Shown in pieces: positions 42,751-51,245 of a DNA stretch of 64,000 nt (its first letter is position 1; the number at the start of each line of letters is the position of its first letter). The notes under the pieces were generated by a model. The model made no database searches and was not told where the DNA came from. It saw only the letters and a list, made by a program, of their open reading frames with translations. A program made the translations under genes and the position numbers. The DNA comes from CAYWQB01 sp964460785 (lineage in GTDB: Bacteria; Chlamydiota; Chlamydiia; Chlamydiales; CAYWQB01): assembly GCA_964460785.1 (NCBI GenBank), contig CAYWQB010000002.1:124001-188000 (forward strand), written 5' to 3'.

Positions 42751-44340
42751 GTGGAGCAGCAATTTAATCCCCTTGCAAGAGTCAAGGGAGGCACACCACA
42801 AAAAGCAACAAATGACCTGTTCAAGGTTGTTGATGATATCAATAATGGCGAGTTTAGGGAAAAACTTGCCGCAGCGAAGTCAAAAACGGAGCATGCTGCT
42901 GCAAAAGAGAAAAAGAAAGAGGCAAGCGAAGCCCGACACCCTCAAGCAAAAAGCGAGCAAGCTACTAGAGAAAAATCATCTGTAGAAGCCAAGGAAGGCA
43001 AGTCTATATCCCCTGAAGAGGAAATGACTACAGAAGAAGCTCATGAATCTAATGAAGAGATACAAGAGCATGAGCAAATAGAGGAGGCTGGGGATGATGT
43101 CCAGCTTGTGAAAGATGAAGAGGCTGAGGTAGCTGAAGAGCCCGAGCATGAAGATCTTTTGCAGGAAGATTCTGCTGAACAAGAGAGCCAAGAAGAAGCT
43201 CCTGCAGAGGAAGAAGTTACTGATGAAATAAAACTAGAAGAAGAAGCCCCTGAACAAGAAGAAGAACCTCAAAAAAGCAAAGCCCTTGATGCGCAGGAAG
43301 AAAGTCTAGAGGATAGTGATGAGCTTTTACAGCAAAACCGCTCTTCTGATTCAGAAAGTATAAAAGGAAAAGAAAAAGCAGCTTCTCACAAGGGGCGTAC
43401 TGAACGAGTACAGCAAGTACAAGGGGTTGCTAAAGAACACTCTCAAATAGAACCTAAGTCTATAGGCGATAAGAATCCCTCTGTACAAATAGAGGAAGGA
43501 GCTGAAGAGCTTTTACCTAAAAGCCAGCAAGAACCTAGCCTTAGAGAAAAAGCAGAGCAAGTACGCCTTAGGGAAGGCTCTTCTTCTGAACAGGTTGAGT
43601 CATCAACAAAACTCCGCCCAACAGATGCTCGCACAGAGCAAAAACTGGAAAAAATTCTTGTTAATCTCAATCAAGCTGCAGAGCAAGTCAAGGTCCAAGC
43701 TCCAAAACTCAATAAGCTATCCCCCCAAGCTCTGAGTTCCGTTTCTAAACTTAACTCCCCTGCTGTCAACAAGGGTACTTTAGCCTCTCCATATGCTTCT
43801 CTAACAAGTCTACCAAATACACAGCAGCCCCAAGCGTCAGAAAAAGCCTCTTTGATTGAAAAGAGCAGTTTTACCCAGCAATCACTTAATGATCTCAAAG
43901 AAAAGGTCACCCAGCAAGTTCGTTACCACTTAAAGCTTGCTATGCGCAATGGAATTGGAGAAGTCAAAATGCGCTTACATCCTCAATTTTTAGGAGATGT
44001 TAGCGTCAAAATGATTCTTGGCAAAGATGATATCTCCGCAACCTTCTTGGTTGAAAACCAGAGTGTCAAGGAGATCATGCAGCGCAGCCTACATACTCTT
44101 GAGCAAACACTTGCTGAGCGCGGCATTGAAGTAGAAAAGATCGAAATCAAAGTTGCTCAAGATGAACTCCAGCATGACTCATCTAAAAGTAATGCACGCA
44201 AGCAACAAGAGGAACAGGAAACCACCCGTACCTGGATCCAATCTTTTAAGAAGTTTGGTCCTGAAGCGGATGAGATGGGTCTTGAAGATGAATCTTCCCA
44301 TAAAGACTCAAACTCAGAAGAGCTAAATATTATAGCCTAA
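42751..44340 (+). CDS. fliK: Flagellar hook-length control protein
   Basis: 529 aa. FliK measures hook length and switches export specificity. The first 360 residues are low-complexity, strongly acidic and Glu/Lys-rich (about 60-220), as is normal for the poorly conserved N-terminus. The conserved Flg_hook domain is C-terminal (about 385-475): VKMRLHPQFLGDVSVKMIL, FLVENQSVKEIMQRSLHTLEQTLAERGIEVEKIEIKV. GTG start with GGAGG 8 bases upstream. First gene of fliK-flgD-flgE behind the sigma-54 promoter. Confidence 0.9.
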   Translation: MEQQFNPLARVKGGTPQKATNDLFKVVDDINNGEFREKLAAAKSKTEHAAAKEKKKEASEARHPQAKSEQATREKSSVEAKEGKSISPEEEMTTEEAHESNEEIQEHEQIEEAGDDVQLVKDEEAEVAEEPEHEDLLQEDSAEQESQEEAPAEEEVTDEIKLEEEAPEQEEEPQKSKALDAQEESLEDSDELLQQNRSSDSESIKGKEKAASHKGRTERVQQVQGVAKEHSQIEPKSIGDKNPSVQIEEGAEELLPKSQQEPSLREKAEQVRLREGSSSEQVESSTKLRPTDARTEQKLEKILVNLNQAAEQVKVQAPKLNKLSPQALSSVSKLNSPAVNKGTLASPYASLTSLPNTQQPQASEKASLIEKSSFTQQSLNDLKEKVTQQVRYHLKLAMRNGIGEVKMRLHPQFLGDVSVKMILGKDDISATFLVENQSVKEIMQRSLHTLEQTLAERGIEVEKIEIKVAQDELQHDSSKSNARKQQEEQETTRTWIQSFKKFGPEADEMGLEDESSHKDSNSEELNIIA

Positions 44341-44353
44341 GGAGGCAAACTGA

Positions 44354-44800
44354 ATGTCTATTAACCCTATTGTCCAAAGCAATCAGATCCAGACCTCTGA
44401 GGCAGATCCAAATGGGATCGTTGGGAAAGATGGATTCTTGAACCTGCTGGTCACTCAGTTGCGTTACCAAGATCCTCTCAACCCGATGGACAACCAGCAG
44501 ATGCTTTCACAGCTTGCTCAGTTCTCCTCTCTAGAGCAAATGTCTCAGCTAAATAATACCATCTCAAGCCAGCAAGACTTTACAAGCTTCCTCAATGCAA
44601 CCCGCTTGATTGGCAAAGAGGTATCAATGTTTGACCCCACAGCTCCTGCAGACCAACCAAGAGAGCTTATTACAACAGTGGAGTCCGTCACATTTGCCGA
44701 AGACCAGCCGGTCTTAACACTAGGCAATGGGCTTATGACCACTGCAGATGCGATATTTAGGGTGTCAGATCCACAACAAGATCAACAAACAAATAATTAG
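44354..44800 (+). CDS. flgD: Flagellar hook capping protein
   Basis: 148 aa. FlgD caps the growing hook and guides FlgE assembly. The conserved N-terminal half is clear: DGFLNLLVTQLRYQDPLNPMDNQQ, then LAQFSSLEQMSQLNN. The protein is short, with an abbreviated C-terminal portion and no room for the full Tudor/FnIII capping domains (typical FlgD is about 220 aa). GGAGG 8 bases before the ATG. Lies 13 bases after fliK and 19 before flgE. Confidence 0.93.
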   Translation: MSINPIVQSNQIQTSEADPNGIVGKDGFLNLLVTQLRYQDPLNPMDNQQMLSQLAQFSSLEQMSQLNNTISSQQDFTSFLNATRLIGKEVSMFDPTAPADQPRELITTVESVTFAEDQPVLTLGNGLMTTADAIFRVSDPQQDQQTNN

Positions 44801-44819
44801 AAGATAAGGAGTCAATCAA

Positions 44820-47675
44820 ATGTTTAAAGGTCTATTTACCGGGATTTCGGGCCTCCGCTCCCAGGCGACCAAAATGGAAGTGATCGGCAATAACCTTGCG
44901 AACGTCAATACCGCAGGCTTCAAGTATGACCGAGTCAACTTTGCTGATCTCTACTATGATGTACTCCAAAGCGGATCTCGAGGGGGAGATGGCGTCATTG
45001 GAGGCACCAACCCAATGGAAGTGGGGATGGGTGTACAGGTCTCTTCTATTAACACAGTTTACTCTCAAGGGTCCAAGACTTCTACAGGAAGAAGCCTTGA
45101 CTTCATGATTGAAGGAAATGATTTCTTTGTTTCGAAGAGTATTACCAATAGTGAGCTCATGTTAACAAGGAATGGAAATTTCGAGTTAGATGGCAATGGC
45201 TATCTTGTAGATAGCTTTGGCAACAAAGTCATGGGTTTCAACTATGATCGAGAAACCGGGGTTCCCAATACTACCGCAGAGGCCATTGAGGTCCCCTTTG
45301 ATAATATTTCTCCGCATGCTACAGAAAATGTAGAGCTTTTTGCCAATATAGATGCTTCAGCAGCTCAGGCATTTGCCACAGAAGACTCTAATGCCTGGGA
45401 TTTATTCTCCACTGGAGATCCATGGAAACAAATCCACTCTGCATACTTTGGGGGTGGAGATCGTGGCGTATATGGCAGTGGCTACTACTTAGACACAGAA
45501 AATCTATCGATGGATGGAATGTCTCTTGAAGAAGCTGCAACTACTGGGTTTGTTAGCGCCATTAGTTTAGGAGGAGCCTCTAGTGCCTTTTTCTCTGGAT
45601 TTGGCCAAGGTGACCGCATCCAAATTCTACAAAAACTAACCGATGGCACCTCAGTTGCTGCTCAGTTTAACCTAAGTACAGATGTATCTCATACAGGGAC
45701 TCAACTAAACCTATCAGGCCCTCAAGATCTAGCAAGTTTAGGGTTTGATCTAAGTGAATCTGTCACTGTAACAAACTTAACAACTGCAACATCAAACATT
45801 GGTTCTAGTGATGGTAACCATTTCAATGATGTTCTGAACTCTCAAATCTCTATGGTAGATGGCAATGGAAACCTTTTAGCCTCTTACTACCTAGTGAATG
45901 GGCCAATCAATGACTACCGTCATGCCACAGCGACGACAGAGTCAGGTAGCGCATTAAACGTAGGGATTGGGGAATTCACTAACTTGATCCAACTCTCTGA
46001 ATTAATGGAGCAAACATTAAGGGATAGAGAGCTGACACACTGGGCAAGTACAAATGCTCTGGATGTTTCTATCGACCCATTTGGTTCAATGAGCTTTCAA
46101 GGAGCAGGTCTTGTTAATGACTTTAGACTAGTCATCAATGGAGAAAACACCAACCTAATGAACTATTTTGGAGACATTGCAGTTACAGACAATGATGCCT
46201 CCTCCATCAGTACACAAGCTAGGATACCTCTTGGAGCTGCAGAAGGTACAGTGGTTGACTCACAAACCACCTCTCCTTTTGCAACATCAAGAACAACCTC
46301 TAGTACAAAAAGATGGTATGATGTCACAGAGTGGAATGGCTATAAAATTGGAGATCCTCCAGAGACTGCGTATGGGCAATATGCAGGGCTTCGCCTCGAC
46401 AGAGGAGATAACAGCAAGAACTATGGCTTCCTTTCTTTAAGCATGGTGAATGGCCTAGGGCAAGAAGTACAAGAAGTCTTCTCTCTTGTAGCAAAAGATC
46501 CTGATTTAACAAAGAATCAGTTCACCAATATGGGAGAGCTTGCTGAAGTGATTGAAGCAACTCTTCAGTCCGAGAAATTTTCTTCTCTTGCTGTAACAAC
46601 AAATGGGACCACTACTCTTATACAAGACCCAACTGCAGAGGTGACTTTTGAAAATGGCCGCCTGCAGGTCAGCACATCACGTGGTGTATTTAGCGACCTA
46701 AAGCTTACTCCACTAAACCAAGATGCTGATGATAGTGTACCAATTCGCCGTCCAGACTCTGTGAACTTTGGGACAGTTCTTGGAGAGTTAATGGAAGGAG
46801 TGAATGGCAAAATTGGGACATCTAATGCCTTCATCAACCCAGATGCAGTCGCTCAAACAACAGTTTTTGATAACAAGGGCAACACACACACAGTTGTTAC
46901 CTCTTTTGTCAAAGACCGCTCTGCAGGGCTTGTGAACCTAGAATATAAGTTCAAGGCTTCCTTGAACCCCAATTTAAACTCTATCTCACAAGCGGATCCA
47001 AACAATAATAATGCTTATAAGAACACCTTTGACAGCATTGAAGATACCAACCAAAACTTTGGTACAGTTGCTTTTGACATCAATACAGGAAAGGTTATTC
47101 CTACTGGGATGGATGGGGAGAGTCGCTACTATGACTCAGCCAACCTCACCTTCCAACCTCAAACAAGCTCGGAAACAGCAGCAAAAATGGATGTTACCAT
47201 CGACTTTGATCGATTAACCTCCTTTGCTGGAGAAAACTCTCTAGAAGGGACAAATGTTGATGGGTTTGGCATGGGAGAACTTGTCAGGCTCGATACAGAG
47301 AATAATACAGGGATGATTCGAGGAGTATACAGTAACGGAATTGTCCGTGACCTTGCTCAGCTGGGATTAATGCATATCACAAATCCTGAAGGCTTAGCAA
47401 AAGTCGGTTCTTCATACTATAAGCAGTCGCCTAATAGTTCTGCAGATGGAGAAATCAAGGATATCACCAAAGTTTACTCTGTGACAGCTCCAAAGCCTGC
47501 GAGCCGTGATGCCGTGCGCTCAAAGATCATAGGGCATGCTCTTGAAGCTTCTAATGTTGACATGACCTCTGAGCTAACAGAGATGATTATCACACAAAGA
47601 AGTTACAGTGCATCGGGTAAGATCATCACAACATCTGATGAGCTATTACAAGAGCTACTTAGCTTAAAGCGATAA
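44820..47675 (+). CDS. flgE: Flagellar hook protein (extra-long)
   Basis: 951 aa, more than twice the length of enterobacterial FlgE. N-terminal D0 (GISGLRSQATKMEVIGNNLANVNTAGFKYDRV) and C-terminal D0 (ALEASNVDMTSELTEMIITQRSYSASGKIITTSDELL) flagellar rod/hook signatures are intact. FDNKGNTHTVVTSFVKD and GMGELVRLDTENNTGMIRGVYSNG are recognisable FlgE body segments. The extra length lies in the middle (about residues 150-620), implying large surface-exposed hook domains. It ends the operon, followed by a strong terminator. Confidence 0.93.
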   Translation: MFKGLFTGISGLRSQATKMEVIGNNLANVNTAGFKYDRVNFADLYYDVLQSGSRGGDGVIGGTNPMEVGMGVQVSSINTVYSQGSKTSTGRSLDFMIEGNDFFVSKSITNSELMLTRNGNFELDGNGYLVDSFGNKVMGFNYDRETGVPNTTAEAIEVPFDNISPHATENVELFANIDASAAQAFATEDSNAWDLFSTGDPWKQIHSAYFGGGDRGVYGSGYYLDTENLSMDGMSLEEAATTGFVSAISLGGASSAFFSGFGQGDRIQILQKLTDGTSVAAQFNLSTDVSHTGTQLNLSGPQDLASLGFDLSESVTVTNLTTATSNIGSSDGNHFNDVLNSQISMVDGNGNLLASYYLVNGPINDYRHATATTESGSALNVGIGEFTNLIQLSELMEQTLRDRELTHWASTNALDVSIDPFGSMSFQGAGLVNDFRLVINGENTNLMNYFGDIAVTDNDASSISTQARIPLGAAEGTVVDSQTTSPFATSRTTSSTKRWYDVTEWNGYKIGDPPETAYGQYAGLRLDRGDNSKNYGFLSLSMVNGLGQEVQEVFSLVAKDPDLTKNQFTNMGELAEVIEATLQSEKFSSLAVTTNGTTTLIQDPTAEVTFENGRLQVSTSRGVFSDLKLTPLNQDADDSVPIRRPDSVNFGTVLGELMEGVNGKIGTSNAFINPDAVAQTTVFDNKGNTHTVVTSFVKDRSAGLVNLEYKFKASLNPNLNSISQADPNNNNAYKNTFDSIEDTNQNFGTVAFDINTGKVIPTGMDGESRYYDSANLTFQPQTSSETAAKMDVTIDFDRLTSFAGENSLEGTNVDGFGMGELVRLDTENNTGMIRGVYSNGIVRDLAQLGLMHITNPEGLAKVGSSYYKQSPNSSADGEIKDITKVYSVTAPKPASRDAVRSKIIGHALEASNVDMTSELTEMIITQRSYSASGKIITTSDELLQELLSLKR

Positions 47676-47708
47676 ACCAAAAATTCAAAACTTAGGCAGT
47701 CATTTTAA

Positions 47709-47734
47709 GGGGAGCACATAAGCTCCCCTTTTTT
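47709..47734 (+). terminator. Rho-independent terminator after flgE
   Basis: Perfect 7-bp stem GGGGAGC / GCTCCCC with a six-base loop (ACATAA) followed by six T, 34 bases after the flgE stop. It overlaps the last codon of the convergent UDP-xylose synthase gene by 2 bases. The opposite strand lacks a long T-run, so it acts mainly on the flagellar transcript. Confidence 0.92.
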
Positions 47735-48698
47735 ATTGATGTGCTTGAGAGATAATACCTTTAAAGTAGAGGATAGTCCTTTCAAGACCCTCATCCAAGT
47801 GAACTTTTGGGCTCCACCCCAATAGCCGACTGGCTAATGATATATCTGGCTTTCTTTGCTGGGGATCATCTTCAGGGAGAGGACGAAAAATTATGTTAGC
47901 TACATCAAGACCCAGCCTACTCAACACTTTTTCCCCCAACTCTCTTACTGTAAACTCTTTAGGATTTCCAAGATTTATTGGACCTGTTACTTCCTTTTCA
48001 GATAAAGTTAAGGCCAATATTCCTTTTATGAGATCATCGACATAACAGAATGAACGTGTTTGGTGCCCTTGCCCATAAATGGTAAGAGGCTCCTCAGCCA
48101 GTGCTTGGCAAATAAAGTTTGAGACAACTCGTCCATCTTCTGGATCCATTCTCGGCCCATAAGTATTAAAAATTCGCCCGACCTTCACTTGCACAGATCC
48201 CTGCCGATAATAATCAAAGCATAAAGTCTCTCCAATCCTCTTTCCCTCATCATAACAAGCTCGAGGGCCTAGCGTATTCACCCAACCTCGATAACTTTCC
48301 TTTTGAGGATGCTCCAGAGGGTCTCCATATACCTCGCTTGTAGACGCATAAAAGAAGACAGCCCCTGCTTGTTTGGCAAGCTCTAAAAAGTTTAGTGTCC
48401 CTTGAAAGCAAATGCGAGAGGTTCGCACAGGATCTTTCTGATACCATGGGGGTGAAGCAGGGCATGCTAAATGAAAAATATAATCTAATTCAAAACCAGC
48501 CTGAAAAGGAGTTTCTACATCATGCTCAACAAACTGAAATCTTGGATCTTCTAAGCAATCCTGTATATTCCTTTTTGATCCTGTCATTAGGTTATCTACA
48601 CAAATGACAGCCTCTGCCCCTAGATCAAGGAGTTTTTCACACAAGTGTGACCCTAAAAACCCTGCTCCCCCTGTTACTAAACACGTTTTTCCTTGCAT
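47733..48698 (-). CDS. UDP-glucuronate decarboxylase (UDP-xylose synthase)
   Basis: 321 aa extended SDR. LVTGGAGFLGSHLCEKLL binds NAD; HLACPASPPWYQKDPVRT and GPRACYDEGKR are diagnostic of the UXS family, the second holding catalytic Tyr and Lys. It converts UDP-glucuronic acid to UDP-xylose. The substrate is made by the UDP-glucose dehydrogenase encoded 26 bases upstream. First gene downstream of the hook-operon terminator, in opposite orientation. Confidence 0.93.
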   Translation of the reverse strand: MQGKTCLVTGGAGFLGSHLCEKLLDLGAEAVICVDNLMTGSKRNIQDCLEDPRFQFVEHDVETPFQAGFELDYIFHLACPASPPWYQKDPVRTSRICFQGTLNFLELAKQAGAVFFYASTSEVYGDPLEHPQKESYRGWVNTLGPRACYDEGKRIGETLCFDYYRQGSVQVKVGRIFNTYGPRMDPEDGRVVSNFICQALAEEPLTIYGQGHQTRSFCYVDDLIKGILALTLSEKEVTGPINLGNPKEFTVRELGEKVLSRLGLDVANIIFRPLPEDDPQQRKPDISLASRLLGWSPKVHLDEGLERTILYFKGIISQAHQ

Positions 48699-48724
48699 TG
48701 AGAAATTCTCCTGTAACCTTTAAA

Positions 48725-50164
48725 TTATGAGTGGATCAATTGCTGTGTTTTCAATTTAGCAAATAAAGATCTTATTCCCTCTTTTGACTGCCCATCCACT
48801 CTTTTCTTGCACAAATGATTAGCTCTACCGACCCCCCAATAGATAATACCCAGACTATCTAATTCTGCTGGATCATATTGGTTACGACCATCCACAACAA
48901 TTTTATGGCTTACCTGCTCTTGAATTAGAGGCCAGTCAGGATAACGAAAGCATTTCCATTCGGTGACTAGAACCAATGCATCTACCCCATGAAGAATCGC
49001 ATACTGAGAACTCCCAAAAGTTAACTTCCCCTGCTCTACCCACTCATGGGGAAAGCTCGCCTTGGCATTTTTCACTGCTACTGGATCATAAGCTACAACT
49101 TCTCCTCCTGCTTCAATAATAGACTCTATCAAAGGAATTGAAGGAGCCTCTCTCATATCATCTGTATCAGGCTTAAAAGAGAGCCCCCAAATAGCAACTT
49201 TTTTACCAGAAAGATCTCCACTAAAAAGGATTTGCAATTTGTTAAACAAAGTCGCTTTTTGGATGGCATTTCTTTCCATGACAGAATCTAGAACTTTAGA
49301 TTCTAACCCATTCCTCTTTGCTAAGTGAGCCAACTCACTGACATCTTTTGGAAAGCATGAGCCACCATACCCACACCCTGGATAAATAAAGTGAGGCCCG
49401 ATTCTTTTATCTGTAGCAATTCCTTTTCTAACCTGATTAACATCCACATCGACTAAGTCACAGATTGAAGCTACTTCATTCATAAAGGAAATTTTTGTGG
49501 CAAGCATCGCATTTGCTGCGTACTTAATCATCTCAGCTTCTTTTTCACCAACAAGTACAAAGCATTCATTATTCCTCATAAACGAAGAGTAAATGCTTTT
49601 TACAGTATTCAAAGCTGAAGAGCTTTGACTCCCTAAGACCACTCGGTCAGGCCTAAAGAAATCATTAACTGCTGAGCCTTCCTTAAGAAACTCAGGATTA
49701 CTTACTACCTCTATTTGTAAGCTTTTCCCTACCTGCTTTGCAGCAGATAATACCCACTCTTTGACTTGCGAGGCCGTCCCTACTGGCACTGTAGACTTAT
49801 TGACTACAACAATTTTCTGTGCTTGAGCTGTTTGGCCTATCTCTTTAGCAACCGCTTCTACATATTGAAGATCTGCATCCCCAGTTAATTTTATTGGGGT
49901 ACCTACGGCTATAAAGTATACTTCTGGTACAAAAGGTAAATTCTCAAGGGATGAAGAAAACGTTAAACGCCCTTCTCTACTATTGAATGAGACTAACTCT
50001 TCCAATCCCGGTTCATATATCGGTATCTTCCCTCTTTTCAAAGATTCCACTTTTGCGGAATCTGCATCTACACAACATACGCTATGGCCGATATCTGCAA
50101 AACAAGTAGCTGCAACTAAACCCACATACCCAGCTCCAACTACAATAATTTTACTCTTTCCCAT
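48725..50164 (-). CDS. ugd: UDP-glucose 6-dehydrogenase
   Basis: 479 aa from ATG 50164, which has GAGG upstream; an open extension of 17 codons lacks support. KIIVVGAGYVGLVAATCFA is the NAD site and Cys270 in PGCGYGGSCFPKD is the catalytic thiol. Oxidises UDP-glucose to UDP-glucuronate, feeding both the downstream xylose synthase and probably the Alg13/Alg14-type transferase next door. Other family motifs: NPEFLKEGSAV, GLSFKPDTDDMREAPS. Confidence 0.95.
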   Translation of the reverse strand: MGKSKIIVVGAGYVGLVAATCFADIGHSVCCVDADSAKVESLKRGKIPIYEPGLEELVSFNSREGRLTFSSSLENLPFVPEVYFIAVGTPIKLTGDADLQYVEAVAKEIGQTAQAQKIVVVNKSTVPVGTASQVKEWVLSAAKQVGKSLQIEVVSNPEFLKEGSAVNDFFRPDRVVLGSQSSSALNTVKSIYSSFMRNNECFVLVGEKEAEMIKYAANAMLATKISFMNEVASICDLVDVDVNQVRKGIATDKRIGPHFIYPGCGYGGSCFPKDVSELAHLAKRNGLESKVLDSVMERNAIQKATLFNKLQILFSGDLSGKKVAIWGLSFKPDTDDMREAPSIPLIESIIEAGGEVVAYDPVAVKNAKASFPHEWVEQGKLTFGSSQYAILHGVDALVLVTEWKCFRYPDWPLIQEQVSHKIVVDGRNQYDPAELDSLGIIYWGVGRANHLCKKRVDGQSKEGIRSLFAKLKTQQLIHS

Positions 50165-50198
50165 TATGACCTCTAAAAAGTTACTGTCTAATATACTT

Positions 50199-50681
50199 CT
50201 ACAAAGTAGATACAAAGTCTTCTATCAATTGTTTTACAGGCCTCCCTTCTCCGATCTGACCTAAGCTGTTCAGGTGAATATCTCCTGATCTAAGGCCCTG
50301 AATAAGCTGCCAAAGCTCCGACGTATCAGTACATACTTTAATCAGATTATGAGCTTCAAAAAGCTCACATATATCCAGCTGATGGTCATTAGAGTGCTCT
50401 TTGTACTTAGCTAAGCGAGGCACAACAATAAGTTTTTTCTTTTCTCGAAGAGCTTCTCTGACACAGCCAATACCTCCATGACTGACTACAATTTCTGCTC
50501 TTTCTAATAAGCATTGGAAGTTTTCCCTATCCATAAACTGAAAAGTCTTCATATAGGCTGATTGGTAGTTTAGCTGACCAGTTTGAATGCAAACATCCTC
50601 CCCATGAGACTTTGCGATATCTTCAAGAGCAAAAACTAGCCGATTAAATGGAACATGATTGCCTGACAAACCTAAAATCAT
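50199..50681 (-). CDS. Glycosyltransferase donor-binding subunit (Alg13/PssE-like)
   Basis: 160 aa, the C-terminal half of a split GT28-type glycosyltransferase. VVSHGGIGCVREALREKKKLIVVPR is the nucleotide-sugar site. It overlaps the partner subunit gene by 4 bases, as is usual for pssD-pssE pairs. Such pairs transfer glucuronic acid or GlcNAc to a lipid-linked sugar; with ugd immediately downstream, glucuronate is the most likely donor (inference). Confidence 0.85.
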   Translation of the reverse strand: MILGLSGNHVPFNRLVFALEDIAKSHGEDVCIQTGQLNYQSAYMKTFQFMDRENFQCLLERAEIVVSHGGIGCVREALREKKKLIVVPRLAKYKEHSNDHQLDICELFEAHNLIKVCTDTSELWQLIQGLRSGDIHLNSLGQIGEGRPVKQLIEDFVSTL

Positions 50682-51241
50682 AGTAAGGTACCAACTTGAG
50701 CCTTTGGAAAAAACTTTAATAAATGCGGAGATTGAACAATATGCAGGTCAGCTAAGGGGGCAGCTAAAAAACCTGTTACAGAAGGTTTCTTCACCTGACA
50801 TGCACACTCCAAAAAAATAATCTTAGCCCCTAAAAACTTCCCTAACAAAAGGCTTGCAAATGCGACTCCTGAACCCGATGAAACTATTACTTTAGGTCTA
50901 AACCTAAGGATATATAGAATACTAGTCAGTGCATTTTTTACTAATTTTGCAGGGCTTCTACCTGGATCTATAATATGGTGCTTACTTTTTCCTAAACTAG
51001 TTCCTTGTACGACACCCTGATTAGGCACAAGGTAAACCACTTCTTTGTGAAGGGTATCAGAAAAGCTATCAAGCAAGTCCGCCAAGTGCCCCCCTTGGGA
51101 GCAAACTGCTACAATTTTTTCCTTAACTACAAGCTTATAAAGTAAATGTATGGGCCACCCAATAAGTAAGACTGCTCTCAAAAGAAAAGCATAAATATTC
51201 CATCCATTAATTTTCATGAAAATGCCCCATACCCTTTTCAA
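50678..51241 (-). CDS. Glycosyltransferase membrane-anchor subunit (Alg14/PssD-like)
   Basis: 187 aa if the TTG at 51241 is used; an ATG at 51217 gives 179 aa and is perhaps better. One N-terminal hydrophobic helix, then the Alg14 fold: VAVCSQGGHLADLL, FRPKVIVSSGSGVAFASLLL, GAKIIFLECACQVKKPSVTG. It recruits the catalytic partner to the membrane. Operon with ManC upstream (4-base gap) and PssE-like downstream. Confidence 0.85.
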   Translation of the reverse strand: MKRVWGIFMKINGWNIYAFLLRAVLLIGWPIHLLYKLVVKEKIVAVCSQGGHLADLLDSFSDTLHKEVVYLVPNQGVVQGTSLGKSKHHIIDPGRSPAKLVKNALTSILYILRFRPKVIVSSGSGVAFASLLLGKFLGAKIIFLECACQVKKPSVTGFLAAPLADLHIVQSPHLLKFFPKAQVGTLL

Positions 51242-51245
51242 GGCT

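Noticed and set aside
42976..43191. Minus-strand 71-codon frame that looks like a membrane protein.
   Set aside because: It is the complement of the Glu-rich part of fliK; GAA/GAG codons read as TTC/CTC give false hydrophobic segments. No ribosome site.
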